Made by a program: the position numbers and the translations under genes
Part shown: piece after piece, positions 56,701 to 61,491 of the stretch
Numbering within the stretch: the stretch's first letter is position 1
Layout: each line of letters begins with the position of its first letter
DNA from: JADLHS01 sp964561105
GTDB taxonomy: Bacteria; Verrucomicrobiota; Verrucomicrobiia; Limisphaerales; JADLHS01
Assembly (NCBI GenBank): GCA_964561105.1
Contig: CAZLOH010000007.1
Location: 74,690 to 138,689 of the forward strand
Direction: 5' to 3'
DNA length: 64,000 bases
The notes under the pieces: generated by a model
The model's input: the letters and a program-made list of their open reading frames with translations, nothing else
The model's database searches: none
What the model was told of the DNA's origin: nothing

Positions 56701-57456
56701 GATGGCTTGCGGGCGATTGCCAATGCCGAGGGTCGGTGCATCAAGGACAACTCGCTGCTGGCGATCGCGGGCGGAGTGGCCATCGGCATGAGCCTGTACC
56801 AGGAACTCACGGGATTGTTCGCCAGCATCCCCGAGCAGATTGCCAGTTACATCGGCTGTGTGATTGGCACCCTGCTGGGTCAGGGCCTCGATGCCGGCGG
56901 CGGCGGTTCCGCCGGCGATGGCTCGGGATCAACGCAGGGATTCCAAAACGGCGGCGCCAGTTGCTTCGCTCCAGACACCACAGTGCTCCTGGCCAATGGT
57001 CGGTTCAAACGCATGGATGAGATCGTCATCGGTGATGTGGTTCGCAGCGGCACGGCCCTTCGCGATACCGCCACGGTGGCGGAGGTTTATCGCTTCCCGG
57101 TCACGTCCGTTCGTGAAATCAGCTTCCGCCAGTCGGGCGAGCGCAAAGCCACTTCGGTGGTCACCACGGATGAACACCTGTTCTGGGTGGACGGCGCCGG
57201 TTGGACCCCCGCCGCCCAACTCAAGGTGGGCGACTGGTTGCTGACGCCGGACCGCGGTCGCACCCAGGTTCAGACCACGCGATCCATCCCGGGGAATCGC
57301 GAGGTGCTCACCCTCAAGCTGCGCGACGACACGGCGTTCTACGCGGCGGGCGTGCTGGTGCATGACCTGTGCGGTGGCCTGCCGCCGCCGGATCTCGTGC
57401 GCGCACCCAGCTGGCTCAACCCGACCAATTCGGCGCGCCTCAACTTTTCCAAATAA
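35776..57456 (+). CDS. Giant (7,226-aa) secreted multi-domain surface protein with C-terminal Hint domain
   Basis: One uninterrupted 21.7-kb frame. ATG 35776 gives a signal peptide (MRKSSFVARPIVSATSSLMM..., cleavage near ASA at 36); the frame opens 17 codons earlier. Domains in order: LamG (37-252); jellyroll-like (262-425); Ig-like and pre-peptidase-C-like domains (429-920); three seven-repeat FG-GAP/VCBS propellers (about 949-1295, 2049-2395, 3002-3342), each followed by two pre-peptidase-C-like domains and a LamG; C-type lectin domains at about 1796-1917 and 3836-3955, each followed by a type-3-like Ca site (DADGDGLVDSLDPYPND); CARDB-like (4321-4570); three InlB/bacterial-repeat-like units (4572-4802); Ig/Fn3 domains; a parallel beta-helix-like region (about 5115-5330); many more Ig/Fn3 and carboxypeptidase-regulatory-like domains; hydrophobic stretches near 6995-7035; and a Hint domain (7062-7199). 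It starts a four-gene operon. Likely an adhesin or surface scaffold; ligand unknown. Confidence 0.9.
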   Translation: MRKSSFVARPIVSATSSLMMAIAALLAMPTQDASAACTPLPPGAIGWWSGEGNANDVLGLNNGTNVLGVGFAAGEVGQAFVFNGTNNYIQIPDSSALSPHVGSVGELTIEAWIFLPRLPQFDAVTGQANRSIVVKGSPGQWEYGLFMNTNGVPTFNVWQANGNVYSSATGISITTNVWHHLAGVLNKGQYVRLYVDGQLVSEATSFSGNTSDGTSPLFIGRRGDGQNLDGMVDEVTVYGRDLSSAEIAGIFAAGASGKCVTVAGAAVPYQTDFENGIGPEWMQPTTDNSESIVFTRFSGQFDNGGQMLTLTNLVPGQSYTLGFDFYALDSWDGGSSDYLNVAVNGSQLFHYTFANYNVTQTYPGSPDEGSANYGFNQGYADAVYRNIEVTFTATNAITQIGFAGQNLEGIGNESWGVDNVSVRLSSELTNTFVRSTTLPPNGTTNSQPIETFTISANWPLAAASTNAGNFSLRSPGGDGTFGSGDDVIVPLTISSPGTGGRSIAFALNNPPLQPGRYQFQASGLQGTNASSVPTFTREFYIVAPIATAIEGAGNTAIATSTALPLTESPASSGFFSAFATGTFSAASDVDYWRFDAEAGDVVTVRLEAESQGIYSHIRIRNSADADLSGATADANNTVELQNYTINTPGTYYVRVWNDNYRARYGLRLTISRPPSGPQTESEVNDTQIAADPLALAFSLGLAQARMAGALPTTDAAGDYYRLGTLNPGNAINVTALYPSGATLTASQTLLTIQSEGNSVALVTNTTGNLNFTVGASGVHYLRIESTNRSLRAQYLLNVSISDGVPPLITATSFPTEGGSTNGIIDRFSLQFSEDLFSQSVSNVASYDLRAAGLDGNFGTPDDSVYSVVTTGYANGLTAGYTIADGPLQPGSYRFTATTTLTDRAGNHMASAFVRNFIVTSLPGIMLETRNNDVPGLATPLSLSPGTNGDGTLSWVQNLGTANNPRFVATGNFNSDTNLDLVVANWSAGNVTVFTNTGNGLFQTATSIATGANPVAIGVADFNGDNVDDVAVVNYNANTVSILLGSGNGLFTLLGNLTGFSNPNSVVAGDVNNDGKRDLVVPNYGAGNVQVRLGNGDGTFQSAVAYTTGSGAIAVALGDLTGDGKPDLAVANYNSSTVSLLTNSGTGTFANAANLSVGPNPRYVAIGDVTGEGTPDLTVLQSGDNSLAVLAGNGDGTFQARRSYLNGSTDAYQFQLADLNGDGRQDIVIAGYGNNQLPVLLNNGAGIFTNLYGYAVGQNPVGVTVGDFNQDGRLDAAFAHYYGNYVSVWYGNTANLLSVNPAGSGLRTVTARGIRSSSSDVDYFQFTGNAGDQAILAVDTIGNPSASGLRYWLEYWDGNDLTWFDATYNGWGQSAVVTLPKTGTYFVRVASAYYDYQGEYRIRVTLAAPPIRLESEGNDTIASANLPAWVRSGNQLQATNAGYLSVGDGGDYYQLGHLSGGNAVTFTVRAPSSSGLAGILSVYNAAGALMTNSPAGATNFTFMVPTGQDGLYYASLTAGAGGFTAQSAAALRLSGGSDYVTLGGNWFSNQVFTLSLWVNPAASQNQYADLIDNNHQAAINWVVEQNNTTANQYIWGAADGSSGITFNLTPNTWQQLTITRDATNINRVYLNGVLVGTSAGSGQINYNGNQSLNLGRWGAGGRTWNGMISDLRMWDHALTGGEVAASMAGILTGNEPGLLGYWPLNEGFGASSSDLSPANHPAILVNNAGWSQLGPTNSMPPGLRAEYLLSFDASNSVPPQITGDTLPDDGAISTNMISAFTVNFNEFMDPAFAKLARAVYKFGGHTYLLTDTALSWADAEAAAVTLGGHLASITNSAENLWLAQTFDGAGDLWIGLNQLLGREYPAWTSGDPYQYSNWSGGEPNNSSGYEYAVRFSDGGNGTWYDAAAGGAVRGIIEVPSANDADGDGLVDSLDPYPNDAVNAFDLRAAGSDGQFDTGDDVIYRVTTTGYTSGLSAGFAIVDGPLQPGSYRFKVTPALQDRFGVPLAAAYVRYFTNVAVSGFITENRRDASGSSTTSLSQSPAVTGDGSFAVSSGIGVGNNPYFITQADVNKDGYLDLAVANYSSANVSILTNDHTGHFQVASNYATGSGAISIATADFNGDANLDLAVANNTANTVSILLGNGTGGFTTLTNIGGFSNPRNLVAADFNQDGIPDLAVPSENQARVTAWFGAGDGNFTNAVNYTVNAGPETVTAGDLNGDGNPDLVVASYNASTLAILLGSPSGNFTVTTNLPTITNPRSVSLADVSGDGKLDALVVNNGNIFSVAFGNGDGTFQSRTDYNLGNSDAYQVLAVDLNNDGKLDIVVPAYGANRLTTVFNNGDGTFASQLNYAPGGNPISATVGDFNLDGVPDIATANYYGGNVWVLFGNNNETLAVDSNGTGLRIAAARGNLADGNDYGIWTFSAVTGDRLFIATENPGDPGGSSLLYRIYYPNGSQWTYFYTDGNGRGSLSLTVPSPGTYTVRVEQSSAYTGEYRLRVTLASPPVQLETEDNGSIAAADAVSLALTNGHRVATMLGYLGNSDGAGDYYALGNLAGGTQISLQWARPANSAVSPILEIYNAAGVLMTNSRPSQTNLVFVTGLTDAGAYFAHLIGTYPSFRATVTNALLFNGNNHYVNLGAWAPSTNWSLEAWVMPTSLPNGRRMILGSESAYRDWSLTLQDGHLAINVIKSGAAVAYADPKLAVPNTWYHMVGTCDGTNALLYINGALVASGPVDLNYLPTPAGARIGSAVCCGEYFPGAITEASIWNRALSPAEVAALVNTSPTGAETGLLGLWNLQTGTGTTLTDLSGNLHEGTLASGPAWIMLAPPGSQVSGLLQQYLLGINLLSTIPPQILAVSLPGEGSTNTGVWDRFGITFSADMAAPTVTNSANYELRHAGADNLFDTADDQFYTVQNSPLYTTGTSASYLVPDGPLQPGRYRFTVSANLTDPVGTMLPAPYVRNFTIFNLPGFVFENRFANSYGQATTLSPNRTNRADGAFTGGDFLGLGSGVEHIAAGLINSDTNMDLVAALWQGGGVAVLTGNGDGTFTVKTNYATGSQARAVALGNFNADANLDLAVANYGANTMTVLLGNGDGTFQVRSNYSTGTQPYYIAVADVNQDGKLDLVTPNWGSANVSVLLGKGDGDFQPAVNYALGGNPAGAAVADVNGDGNPDLFVANYGLNKVNLLFGNGDGTFAPPVLLPVGLQPRAVTLADFNHDTKLDLAVLNGGDNTVSILSGNGDGSYQPRVNYAAGTSDGYEILATDVDLDGWADLVAPGYYNNTVNVLLNRNGGTFPAVTQYTYGNRPVGLAAADFNGDGRQDFAIGFDSGNNIGVLLGNDTQPLTLDALTGLRIAAGRGNLRDGAQADYWSFDAQAGDQIYLASENPNNPAGTGLSYIIYRPDGITLASFGGDYYGRGQIAATCPFPGTYTIRVSPNYSYTGEYRFRVTLAPAGVQVESEGNDSIGAADALSWSLAAGHRQATVLGYYGSADGSDYFQLGSLSAGATLQLQLGFPASSGLMAGISVFNSAGTLVSYSPVRSTNFSFTVPPNSNGTYYAQIWDAGAVTALSFGSGNNSALKFWGNSDWISFTNPIIPAAGDFTVEAWAYATGPSSYREIMSQGSGGNAFYLGTDGANIRAGDGWQSTGVAFPYAGWHHFALVKSSTDTLLYVDGLLAASKGSAIPNPAASTPLRLGRQYGTYGEYWPGYLDEVRIWNVARSATEIQNNVSNRLSGAESGLVGYWRFDEGSGPVVTDASPGGNYGTLQNTPVWIPAGISNAQPAGIFAQYLLNLDIGDSTGANITSVTLPAAGSSNAGTFDRFTLNFTKDVATGINLLNRDVRVFNGHAYTITSGAVSWYDAESQARALGGNLATVNDATENGWLNLNFSGYGVLWLGLNDELQQGNYVWTSGAPFSYTNWDSGQPNNGNNSDYVALRQNGRWADYQNNAGNIRGLIEVAGTDTDGDGLPDTLDPYPNDPYNVFDLRAAGTDGVFDTPDDEVYHFTHPTYSSGTALDFSLTDGPLQPGYYRFLVTGSFADLFGNGMSAPFTQYFTVTNVAGYVFENRSNNSTNTATPLALVEDPPSVKSAAGRGNLSSGSDVDYWSYTGTAGDRLKLAIFVPGSPGGSQFYYRVFRPDGTQLFDYYPSYYGDGETGPYLLPVSGTYTLLVSPNYTYPGEYRFRLTTATPPVQMETEPDDTIATATSLTFTTDGNGSSASIVGRVRVTGDLDYINLGTVTNGSSIFLNIRTPASSALSPIVSVYNALGVYQPEAVGGRPTDGVANVPITASGTYYALVRASGGSASGLNEEYVLDVNVVPTGSVNFPNLVVTSVNPPTGSGILSGQNIVYGFEVANVGSVATAVGNWVDRAVLSTDTTLGNGDDIAMGFFPHSGVLNVANSYSVTNTFNLPDGISGDYYVIVQTDSGNAVNEYLFKGDNITVSSNTFHVNVAPYPDLAVENLAVAGPDGNNAYTISWNTTNRGTATAPAGFYERFTVRNQTTGTLLVNLESQVTNSLAINAALPRLQTLVATNPGVYQVQVVVDNRDGIYEYGGGSHAFAEANNSATNGFQIVAYFNLTVQSSPPGAGALTGGGTYTSGSAAVVTATPITNTLPYLFVNWTEGGAFQSASTNYPFIVSRDRTLTANFTLPAFAISASNNPPTAGVVSGQGTYFYGVTNVLTAAAGFGYRFTNWTENGLLLSQTATLTNIVRSNRLFVANYVEANTAHVVTTATSPTNVATVTGAGTYTNGAVAGISAPAAVTNPPNIYNFKQYQLNGAPAGASPSFNKTFTTLDPTNMQYVAVYDTVSILPLVTNVTRNLASVVPATTNFVLTFQFNRSMDSNFPPLVVLTNPAPATQASVPTGGVWSQTAVSNDTFSTLPITFGPGMDGTNFVWISQGRDLGGSSLALTNPLSFVVDVTPPANPMLALTASNSSSATISWSGYAAPSDLSSFRVYLATNGFTSVTGLTAVTSLGAGARNHTLGALALDRNYYAAVAAVDAAGNSSPNVTPLAFNLPSTVPPPVSIQVNAVGSSSAFVSWNSYNASGLLGFAGFRLYYETTNFSSVAGLGVRQVLSTGTHSVQVDGLDRTRTYYFAVVGFNVNNALNAAVATASWSDPYAGQVAQNTTIGGAGQTVDILQSITVVNNAVVTIPAGTTLRFAPGTGLTVQQGSLNANGTALDPIVFTSSNDQSGFTANPGDWNGIVLGSGTGGSLLRHVFVKYGAGLSVTNVSPTVDAFTAAFNTPAGLTLAGSAVLNTTNALLVVNDVGAQQIGAAQLNIRDSVIKNNGTNALAAGGANLVANQNWWGTAVPAEIDALLRGGVDHAVVLPGEPLLTPALGTVNNVTQVGGQSVNLRLACRTADTMRLSEDSAFTAVFFNTFSNLATFPLSSGGGLKTIFAQFRSVTGQTSAPVSITVNYITAGPTITGFSLTEGQVLSRPLTVTGSASAPLGMAAIELYLDNVGVATNVGGGFSTRLDIRNYAIGVHRAKLLARDNSGNVATRELNITVAPTPPPTPQIVSPANDLVINTNGLRVSGTAEPLVPISLFRSGSLAGSVNAAADGSFVFSSVTLVEGVNQLVAQASDVIGTASSAARQVTLDTVAPAQLILEPPTYQPGVGLTLSWHFPVTGKQATSFRVFWSTVPIANPASAIGSTLPQITTTALLQGLATTNFYFYVVGYDAIGNQSPMSAPVTFAYDAVPPGFNLGFNKPSPVSVGPLHVILTSSEALGAMPTLTVQPTGLAPSLVTLSNTALNTYEADISISTLLPSGPLQFRVTGVDLAGNSFNGTPAGPSMVIDVTPPAGWISTSVVPPVQTTNSTNITVSLELTEVPQTATTPALNFAPPIGASVPVVLTGSGTNWSGGLTLTPAMGSGLGHFTLTVLDNLGNIGHSILSGSALELYNTELPTPPAQPVNFQATPVALGKVQLNWSPVPNAEMYRVYSETGTTFTVPTFLVADNVPTNSYLDLPPADGYYRYVVTAARRGAEGPVSIVRVALSDRTPPSAPTNVVAQLAASGLQISWQAGDGPAPNRYNIYRNGALIRTATTVSPVFDNPPRGILSYTVGAVDALGNESLSVPVQFQMLVGAVANLQAQVVFGQAPALTWTSADVTAIGFNLYRNGIKQNSQVLSNALFADPLPLGNEPVVYAVTAVNSTNAESAVRSVTVYPVDLSFLVNSADGVTSGLPVSSYFDAYQAGVANLATTSAFPLGQMEVQRTSPGGATLNLVQSTVTNISIGGSYSAALTLPSATNSASQAVLVTAVQQSDAAGGTVRYQKSFALGSPQSPGGMVEISANQLPLAGGLTPFSVKVYNRGMSPIYLATTRANGSQPGDVYISVKNPQGQEVSRTPFNGTPTGTIFYGDVGYLAIPGGSSTTFTVPGVLVPDALASNIVTFQAVVSAIYDRGSAAGQQASGPLSGSMESSLTQTPYYGVAQTDFSLYSNDQPIIITGQARDRITDAPVPNATLKIGFATRGYRWYVNVTTDGAGNYSYTNQVTPGLAGTLSIWAAHPLVFDQLNQAAVTIYRIYATPQSGDIRMAQNSTLPFTISLFNPGDQPLAGFNLNFQAYQYSGTNQIPVSTLHGSLLSDTNFAIGPGQRRTITLALTADVNAPTNAVAEFTLASAEGAATRFTGYATLTPAIPILSVVQPDMGYVEVSLNRGSLLSRQIVVANRGLEALKGVTVQPPTNVTWMALNLPTNPDGTISLPDIPVGQSDAFTVVFSPPTNNILGFYQDKLTIRGTNSASVFDVNLYARVTSANHGAAQFYADNILGQDVPNATVRLRNLDLQIELPPVQTDINGLVTVTNLQEGDWSWQVGAAGHSANVGVVNVIADQVVNVSTRLNKSVVTVNFTVVPVPYTDRYEIQLEQTFETHVPLPVLVMTPSFKEFKNVTPGFQASYIVTVKNEGLIQMENLTITGETKSSSSFTPLITYVPVLLPQQTIEVPFTVNYYGTNGPGQQDGNPLTSCLPDPSSIGQNIPAFIDGLRAIANAEGRCIKDNSLLAIAGGVAIGMSLYQELTGLFASIPEQIASYIGCVIGTLLGQGLDAGGGGSAGDGSGSTQGFQNGGASCFAPDTTVLLANGRFKRMDEIVIGDVVRSGTALRDTATVAEVYRFPVTSVREISFRQSGERKATSVVTTDEHLFWVDGAGWTPAAQLKVGDWLLTPDRGRTQVQTTRSIPGNREVLTLKLRDDTAFYAAGVLVHDLCGGLPPPDLVRAPSWLNPTNSARLNFSK
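38190..48330 (+). repeat. Coding super-repeat within the giant gene (FG-GAP / PPC / LamG / Ig units)
   Basis: A compound unit recurs about four times: an Ig-like domain with RAAG.DG.F.T.DD and DGPLQPG.YRF, a link of the VFENR type, seven FG-GAP repeats (ADFNGDGRQD-like), two pre-peptidase-C-like domains and LamG. FG-GAP blocks begin near 38640, 41930 and 44780. The first spacing is about 0.45 kb longer because a C-type lectin plus Ca-binding linker is inserted (41160-41610). The fourth unit, after the second lectin (47280-47640), passes from VFENR directly to the PPC domain, so its FG-GAP block is absent. Confidence 0.75.
56959..57375 (+). other. Hint (intein/hedgehog-type) domain segment of the giant protein
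   Basis: Residues 7062-7200. It starts SCFAPDTTVLLANGRFKRMD with the nucleophile Cys7063, has the MDEIVIGDVVRSG block, the TxxH-like block TTDEHLFWVDG (His7134), AAQLKVGDWLL, and the terminal block AAGVLVHDLC (His7196, Asp7197, Cys7199). This matches pretoxin-type and bacterial intein-like Hint domains, which do autoproteolysis or splicing. Only 27 residues follow Cys7199, so no toxin or other C-terminal effector is attached. Confidence 0.8.
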
Positions 57457-57465
57457 GCGATTACC

Positions 57466-60400
57466 ATGAGACTCTCAATGACAAGTTCGCTTCCCACCTC
57501 CCGCGCGACGCACCGCGGAAGCCTCACGGTGTTGATCGGCTGTGCGTTGCTGCTGGCGCTGGCAGCGCCGATCAAGCTGTTCGCGCAGCAACAGTTTCAG
57601 GGCGTTTGTTCCCAGGTGAAGATCGTCATCAACCAGCAACTCACCCTGGAGCGAATCGGCTTTGAAGCCACGTTGGAAGTCGGCAACAACGACGGCCTGA
57701 ATCCCATCACCGATTTCTCCGCCGCGTTGACCTTCGAGAATCCGTCTTATTCCACTAATGGCACGATCAACGATGCCGCCTCGCTGTTCTTCGTGCGTAA
57801 TCCCACATTCGAGAGCGTCAACTCTGTCAGCGGCGACGGCGTGATCGCCCCCACCGCGAAGGCGGTGGTCAAGTGGTTCATCATTCCCAAGATCAGCGCC
57901 GGGGGCTCTTCCCCGGATGGCGTCCGCTACAAGGTCGGTTGCCGGCTGGCGGGCAAAGTCGGTGGCGTTGACATTCCGTCCGACTTGTTGTTTGCCATCC
58001 CCGCGACCATCTACGTCAAGCCCGAGCCGCAACTGGAGATCACCTACTTTCAGCCGCGCGACGTCCAGGGCGATGATCCCTTTACGTCCCAGGTGGAAAG
58101 CCCGATACCGTTCACCATCGGCGTGCTGGTGAAAAACTCCGGTTACGGGGCCGCCAAGAGCGTGAAGATTGATTCGCAACAGCCGAAGATCGTCGAGAAC
58201 AAGCAGAACCTGTTGTTGATCGCGCAACTACTCGGGGCGCGGGTGGCAGACCAGCTTGTCCAGCCCTCAAGTCTGCTGGTCAATCTGGGCGACATTCCCC
58301 CGGGCCAGACCCGCAAGGGCGCGTGGGACATGATCACGTCGCTCTCGGGCGAGTTTGTCGAATTCAAGGCGTCCTATACCCACGCCTCCGAGTTGGGCGG
58401 GCTTGAGACCTCGATCATCAAATCGCTCAACGCCTACTTCATTTCGCACGAGGTCTTGAACGACCAGCCGGGTCGCGATCAACTCAAGGACTTTCTCGCC
58501 ATCACGGACAACAACGAAAACCTGATCCCCAACGCGCTCTACGAAAGCGAGGGCAACATTCTGTCCGTGAATTACCTCACCAACACGGCGGTGACCGGCG
58601 CGGCCTCACCGGGGAACAGTGTGCAAGTCACGCTCGCGGCGGACAAGCCGGGTTGGGTGTACCTGCGACTCGATGATCCCGGACAGGCGCGTCTGCCCAT
58701 CGCAACCGTCCAGCGTTCGGACGGAAAGCTGCTCAACCCGAACAACTATTGGACCAACATCCGCTACACGAAGATCGGGAATATCAAACAGACCTTCCTG
58801 AACATTTTCGATCTGGTGGAGTTGAACAATTACACCTACACCGTCACCTATGCCCAGACCACGAACGACCTGACCGCACCAGTCACGGAAATGCACTTTG
58901 CGGGCGCCGTCACCGAGTCCGGCGGTAAATTCTACATCACACCGGAAACGCAGATGTATTTCATCTCCGACGACGCGAGTCCGGTGAGCATTGTTTACAG
59001 CGTCACAAATGGGGCGTTCATCCCCGCCCTGCCCTTCTCCCTGACTGCGCCCGGCGAGTACCCCGTCGTGTTCTACGCCACCGATTCGGCCGGCAACCGC
59101 GAAAACAACCACACGAACATTCTCGTGGTATCCGGCAACGGCTCTCTGGATTTCGCCAACGTCACCGCCCCCACGGGACCGATGTTTGTGCCGGGCGACA
59201 CGCTCTCCGTCCGGCCCTACTCCGCGCCGATCTCGTTCCAGGCGGGTGCGGACCCGAGTCAGGTGGATGCCTACCTGGAATTCTTCCAAGGCGTCGTCGG
59301 TTGGGCTGCCGTGGCGGGCGTGCCCTCGTCGCCCACGGCGGATAACAGCGCCAATCTTCTGGTCAGCGGCGACCATGTGGACTTTTACAAGTACCGCGTC
59401 AACGGCGGAATCTGGAGCGCGGAACGTCCCGTCGGCTCCCCGCTTACGCTCTCCAATTTAACTGCCGGCCCGTATGCCGTCGCCGTGCTCGGCCGTTCGC
59501 AATACGGAAATTATTTGGATGCCTCGAACGCCACCAGCGTGACGTGGACGGTGAATCCGGCCGCGGCGCCCACCCGGATCACAGGCGCTCCGGCCACCCC
59601 GTCGCGCAACCGCGCGCCGGTGCTCAACATCGCCGGCAACGGCGTCACCGCCTTCAAGTGGACGATCAACAACAGCTACTACCGCCCGGAGACCAATGCG
59701 CCCGGAGTGCTCCCAATGCCGATCAACGTCGCCACGCAACTCTCCGTGGTTATTTCCGTTCTGGGCAAAACCAACGGTGTTTTCCAACCCACCAATGCGC
59801 CGACCACGGTCAACTGGACCTTCGACCCCTTGTTCGGTTTTCCGCAGGCCACCCTGGCGAAGGTGCGCACGCTCGCGATCACCAACATCGGCACCACGCT
59901 GCAAACGGTGAATTGGGATGGCCGCAGCGACGCCAATGTTCCCCAGCCGCCCGGTTGGTACACCGCGCGGATCACACTGGCCGATCAATTGGGCCGCACG
60001 AATTTCACCACGCCACTGGTGCAGATCGGATCGCTGGCTGGCACCCCGACGACGCTGGCGGACATAACGCGTGGCCCGAAAAATCCGTATGCCCGGGGAC
60101 GCTGGGCCGTCTGGCAGGACCAAAGCAGCGGCAACTTTGAGGTGTATGCGCAGGACATCGTGTCGAACACCTCCGTGCTCAAGCTGACCAGCACCACGTT
60201 GAGCCAGGAGAATCCCCGCACTGACGGACGTTACGCCGTGTGGCAGGGACGCCAGACCAGCGGCAATTGGGAGCTTTATCTCAAGGACCTCGACAACAAT
60301 TCACCCGTGCAACAACTCACGGCGTTCAGCAGTTATGACAACGTCAACCCCACCGTGGAATGGCCGTGGGTCGTCTATCAACAGCGTCGCCAGACCGGCA

Positions 60401-61491
60401 ACCCCAACTCGCGCTGGCAGATCGTCGCCACCAACCTGCTGACCGGTCAAATCGTCCGCGCCGGCACTTCCACGCAGGACCAGCTCGATCCGGACATCCA
60501 GGCCGGTCGCGTGGTCTGGCAGGACTGGCGCGACGTCGGCCCCGGCGAAATCTATTTCAAAAATCTCGAGACCGGTGAATTCCGGCGGATCACCACCAAC
60601 ACCTTCGGACAATATCACCCGGTCATCCACGACAACTGGATTGTCTGGCAGGACAACCGCGATGGTCAGGTCGAGCTTTACGGCTTTGACTTGCTGCGTA
60701 ATGCCGAGGTCCGCCTCACCACGTCGCCGGAAAACGAAACCCGCCCATACCTCGACGGCCCCTGGGCCGTTTGCCTGGAGGATTCGCTCGGCTCGCTCAC
60801 CGGCAATTTGCGTCTGCTGCACCTGCCCACGCTGCGGGCGGTCCCGCTCACGCGGACGTTGACAGCCAAAGACCGCCCCGCCTTGGTCAACGGCCGGGTC
60901 GTCTGGCTCGACCTCAGCAACAACCTCTCCAGCGTCCAGGTCGCGACCGTGCCCGCGTTGCAAGCGGTGTTCCAAAATCGCAACGCTGTGGCCGTGACGC
61001 CCGCGATGGCCACCTATCAACAGAACGCGTATGCGCTCCTGACCTTGTGGCACGCCCAGGCGGGCGTGCAGGAAATCACGCACTACACCGCGCTCGTCCC
61101 GACCGTCACCAGCGAAACGGTCACCTGGAACGGCAGCGCGCCCAGCGGCCCCAACTTCGCCCTCACTCCCGGCAGTTTTCTGTGGGTCAAATTCGCGGAC
61201 TCCCGCGTGCTCGATCTGGGCGTGAACCCGACCGGACCGGTCAATCTGGCGGCGGGCGCCAATGTGTTGAGTTATGCGGAATTCCCGAGCCAGTACTCCG
61301 CCTACAAAATGCTGAACCAACTCGGGACCGCCAACGCGCGGGCCGTGCGAATGTTGGACTCGCAATCCGGCCGTTGGCTGGTGGCGGAAATTCAAAATGG
61401 CCGGCCCATCGGCGTGGACTTTACCGTGCCCCGGGTGGCCGTGGTGATGCTCGACCTGGCCAATGCCGTGAACAACTTCCAACCGCAATGA
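57466..61491 (+). CDS. Large secreted protein with TolB-like beta-propeller
   Basis: 1,341 residues starting 9 bases after the giant gene. A signal peptide covers about residues 1-41 (LTVLIGCALLLALAAPIKLF). The N-terminal half is beta-rich: a family-less region, CARDB-like stretches (PIPFTIGVLVKNSGYGAAKS) and Ig-like domains, and near residues 805-860 a FlgD-type Ig-like domain (VNWDGRSDANVPQPPGWYTA). Residues of about 866-1166 form a TolB/WD40-like propeller with repeated WAVWQDQSSGNFEVYAQDI, YAVWQGRQTSGNWELYLKDL and WIVWQDNRDGQVELYGFDL blades. The final domain (about 1176-1341) is beta-rich and ends DLANAVNNFQPQ. Its stop overlaps the next start (ATGA), so it is co-translated with the rhodanese-like protein. 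Exported scaffold or binding partner of the giant protein is a reasonable inference; the function is unknown. Confidence 0.75.
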   Translation: MRLSMTSSLPTSRATHRGSLTVLIGCALLLALAAPIKLFAQQQFQGVCSQVKIVINQQLTLERIGFEATLEVGNNDGLNPITDFSAALTFENPSYSTNGTINDAASLFFVRNPTFESVNSVSGDGVIAPTAKAVVKWFIIPKISAGGSSPDGVRYKVGCRLAGKVGGVDIPSDLLFAIPATIYVKPEPQLEITYFQPRDVQGDDPFTSQVESPIPFTIGVLVKNSGYGAAKSVKIDSQQPKIVENKQNLLLIAQLLGARVADQLVQPSSLLVNLGDIPPGQTRKGAWDMITSLSGEFVEFKASYTHASELGGLETSIIKSLNAYFISHEVLNDQPGRDQLKDFLAITDNNENLIPNALYESEGNILSVNYLTNTAVTGAASPGNSVQVTLAADKPGWVYLRLDDPGQARLPIATVQRSDGKLLNPNNYWTNIRYTKIGNIKQTFLNIFDLVELNNYTYTVTYAQTTNDLTAPVTEMHFAGAVTESGGKFYITPETQMYFISDDASPVSIVYSVTNGAFIPALPFSLTAPGEYPVVFYATDSAGNRENNHTNILVVSGNGSLDFANVTAPTGPMFVPGDTLSVRPYSAPISFQAGADPSQVDAYLEFFQGVVGWAAVAGVPSSPTADNSANLLVSGDHVDFYKYRVNGGIWSAERPVGSPLTLSNLTAGPYAVAVLGRSQYGNYLDASNATSVTWTVNPAAAPTRITGAPATPSRNRAPVLNIAGNGVTAFKWTINNSYYRPETNAPGVLPMPINVATQLSVVISVLGKTNGVFQPTNAPTTVNWTFDPLFGFPQATLAKVRTLAITNIGTTLQTVNWDGRSDANVPQPPGWYTARITLADQLGRTNFTTPLVQIGSLAGTPTTLADITRGPKNPYARGRWAVWQDQSSGNFEVYAQDIVSNTSVLKLTSTTLSQENPRTDGRYAVWQGRQTSGNWELYLKDLDNNSPVQQLTAFSSYDNVNPTVEWPWVVYQQRRQTGNPNSRWQIVATNLLTGQIVRAGTSTQDQLDPDIQAGRVVWQDWRDVGPGEIYFKNLETGEFRRITTNTFGQYHPVIHDNWIVWQDNRDGQVELYGFDLLRNAEVRLTTSPENETRPYLDGPWAVCLEDSLGSLTGNLRLLHLPTLRAVPLTRTLTAKDRPALVNGRVVWLDLSNNLSSVQVATVPALQAVFQNRNAVAVTPAMATYQQNAYALLTLWHAQAGVQEITHYTALVPTVTSETVTWNGSAPSGPNFALTPGSFLWVKFADSRVLDLGVNPTGPVNLAAGANVLSYAEFPSQYSAYKMLNQLGTANARAVRMLDSQSGRWLVAEIQNGRPIGVDFTVPRVAVVMLDLANAVNNFQPQ

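Noticed and set aside
56959..57456. Polymorphic toxin with an immunity gene downstream
   Set aside because: Only 27 residues follow the Hint domain, and the next gene encodes a 1,341-residue exported protein, not a small immunity protein.
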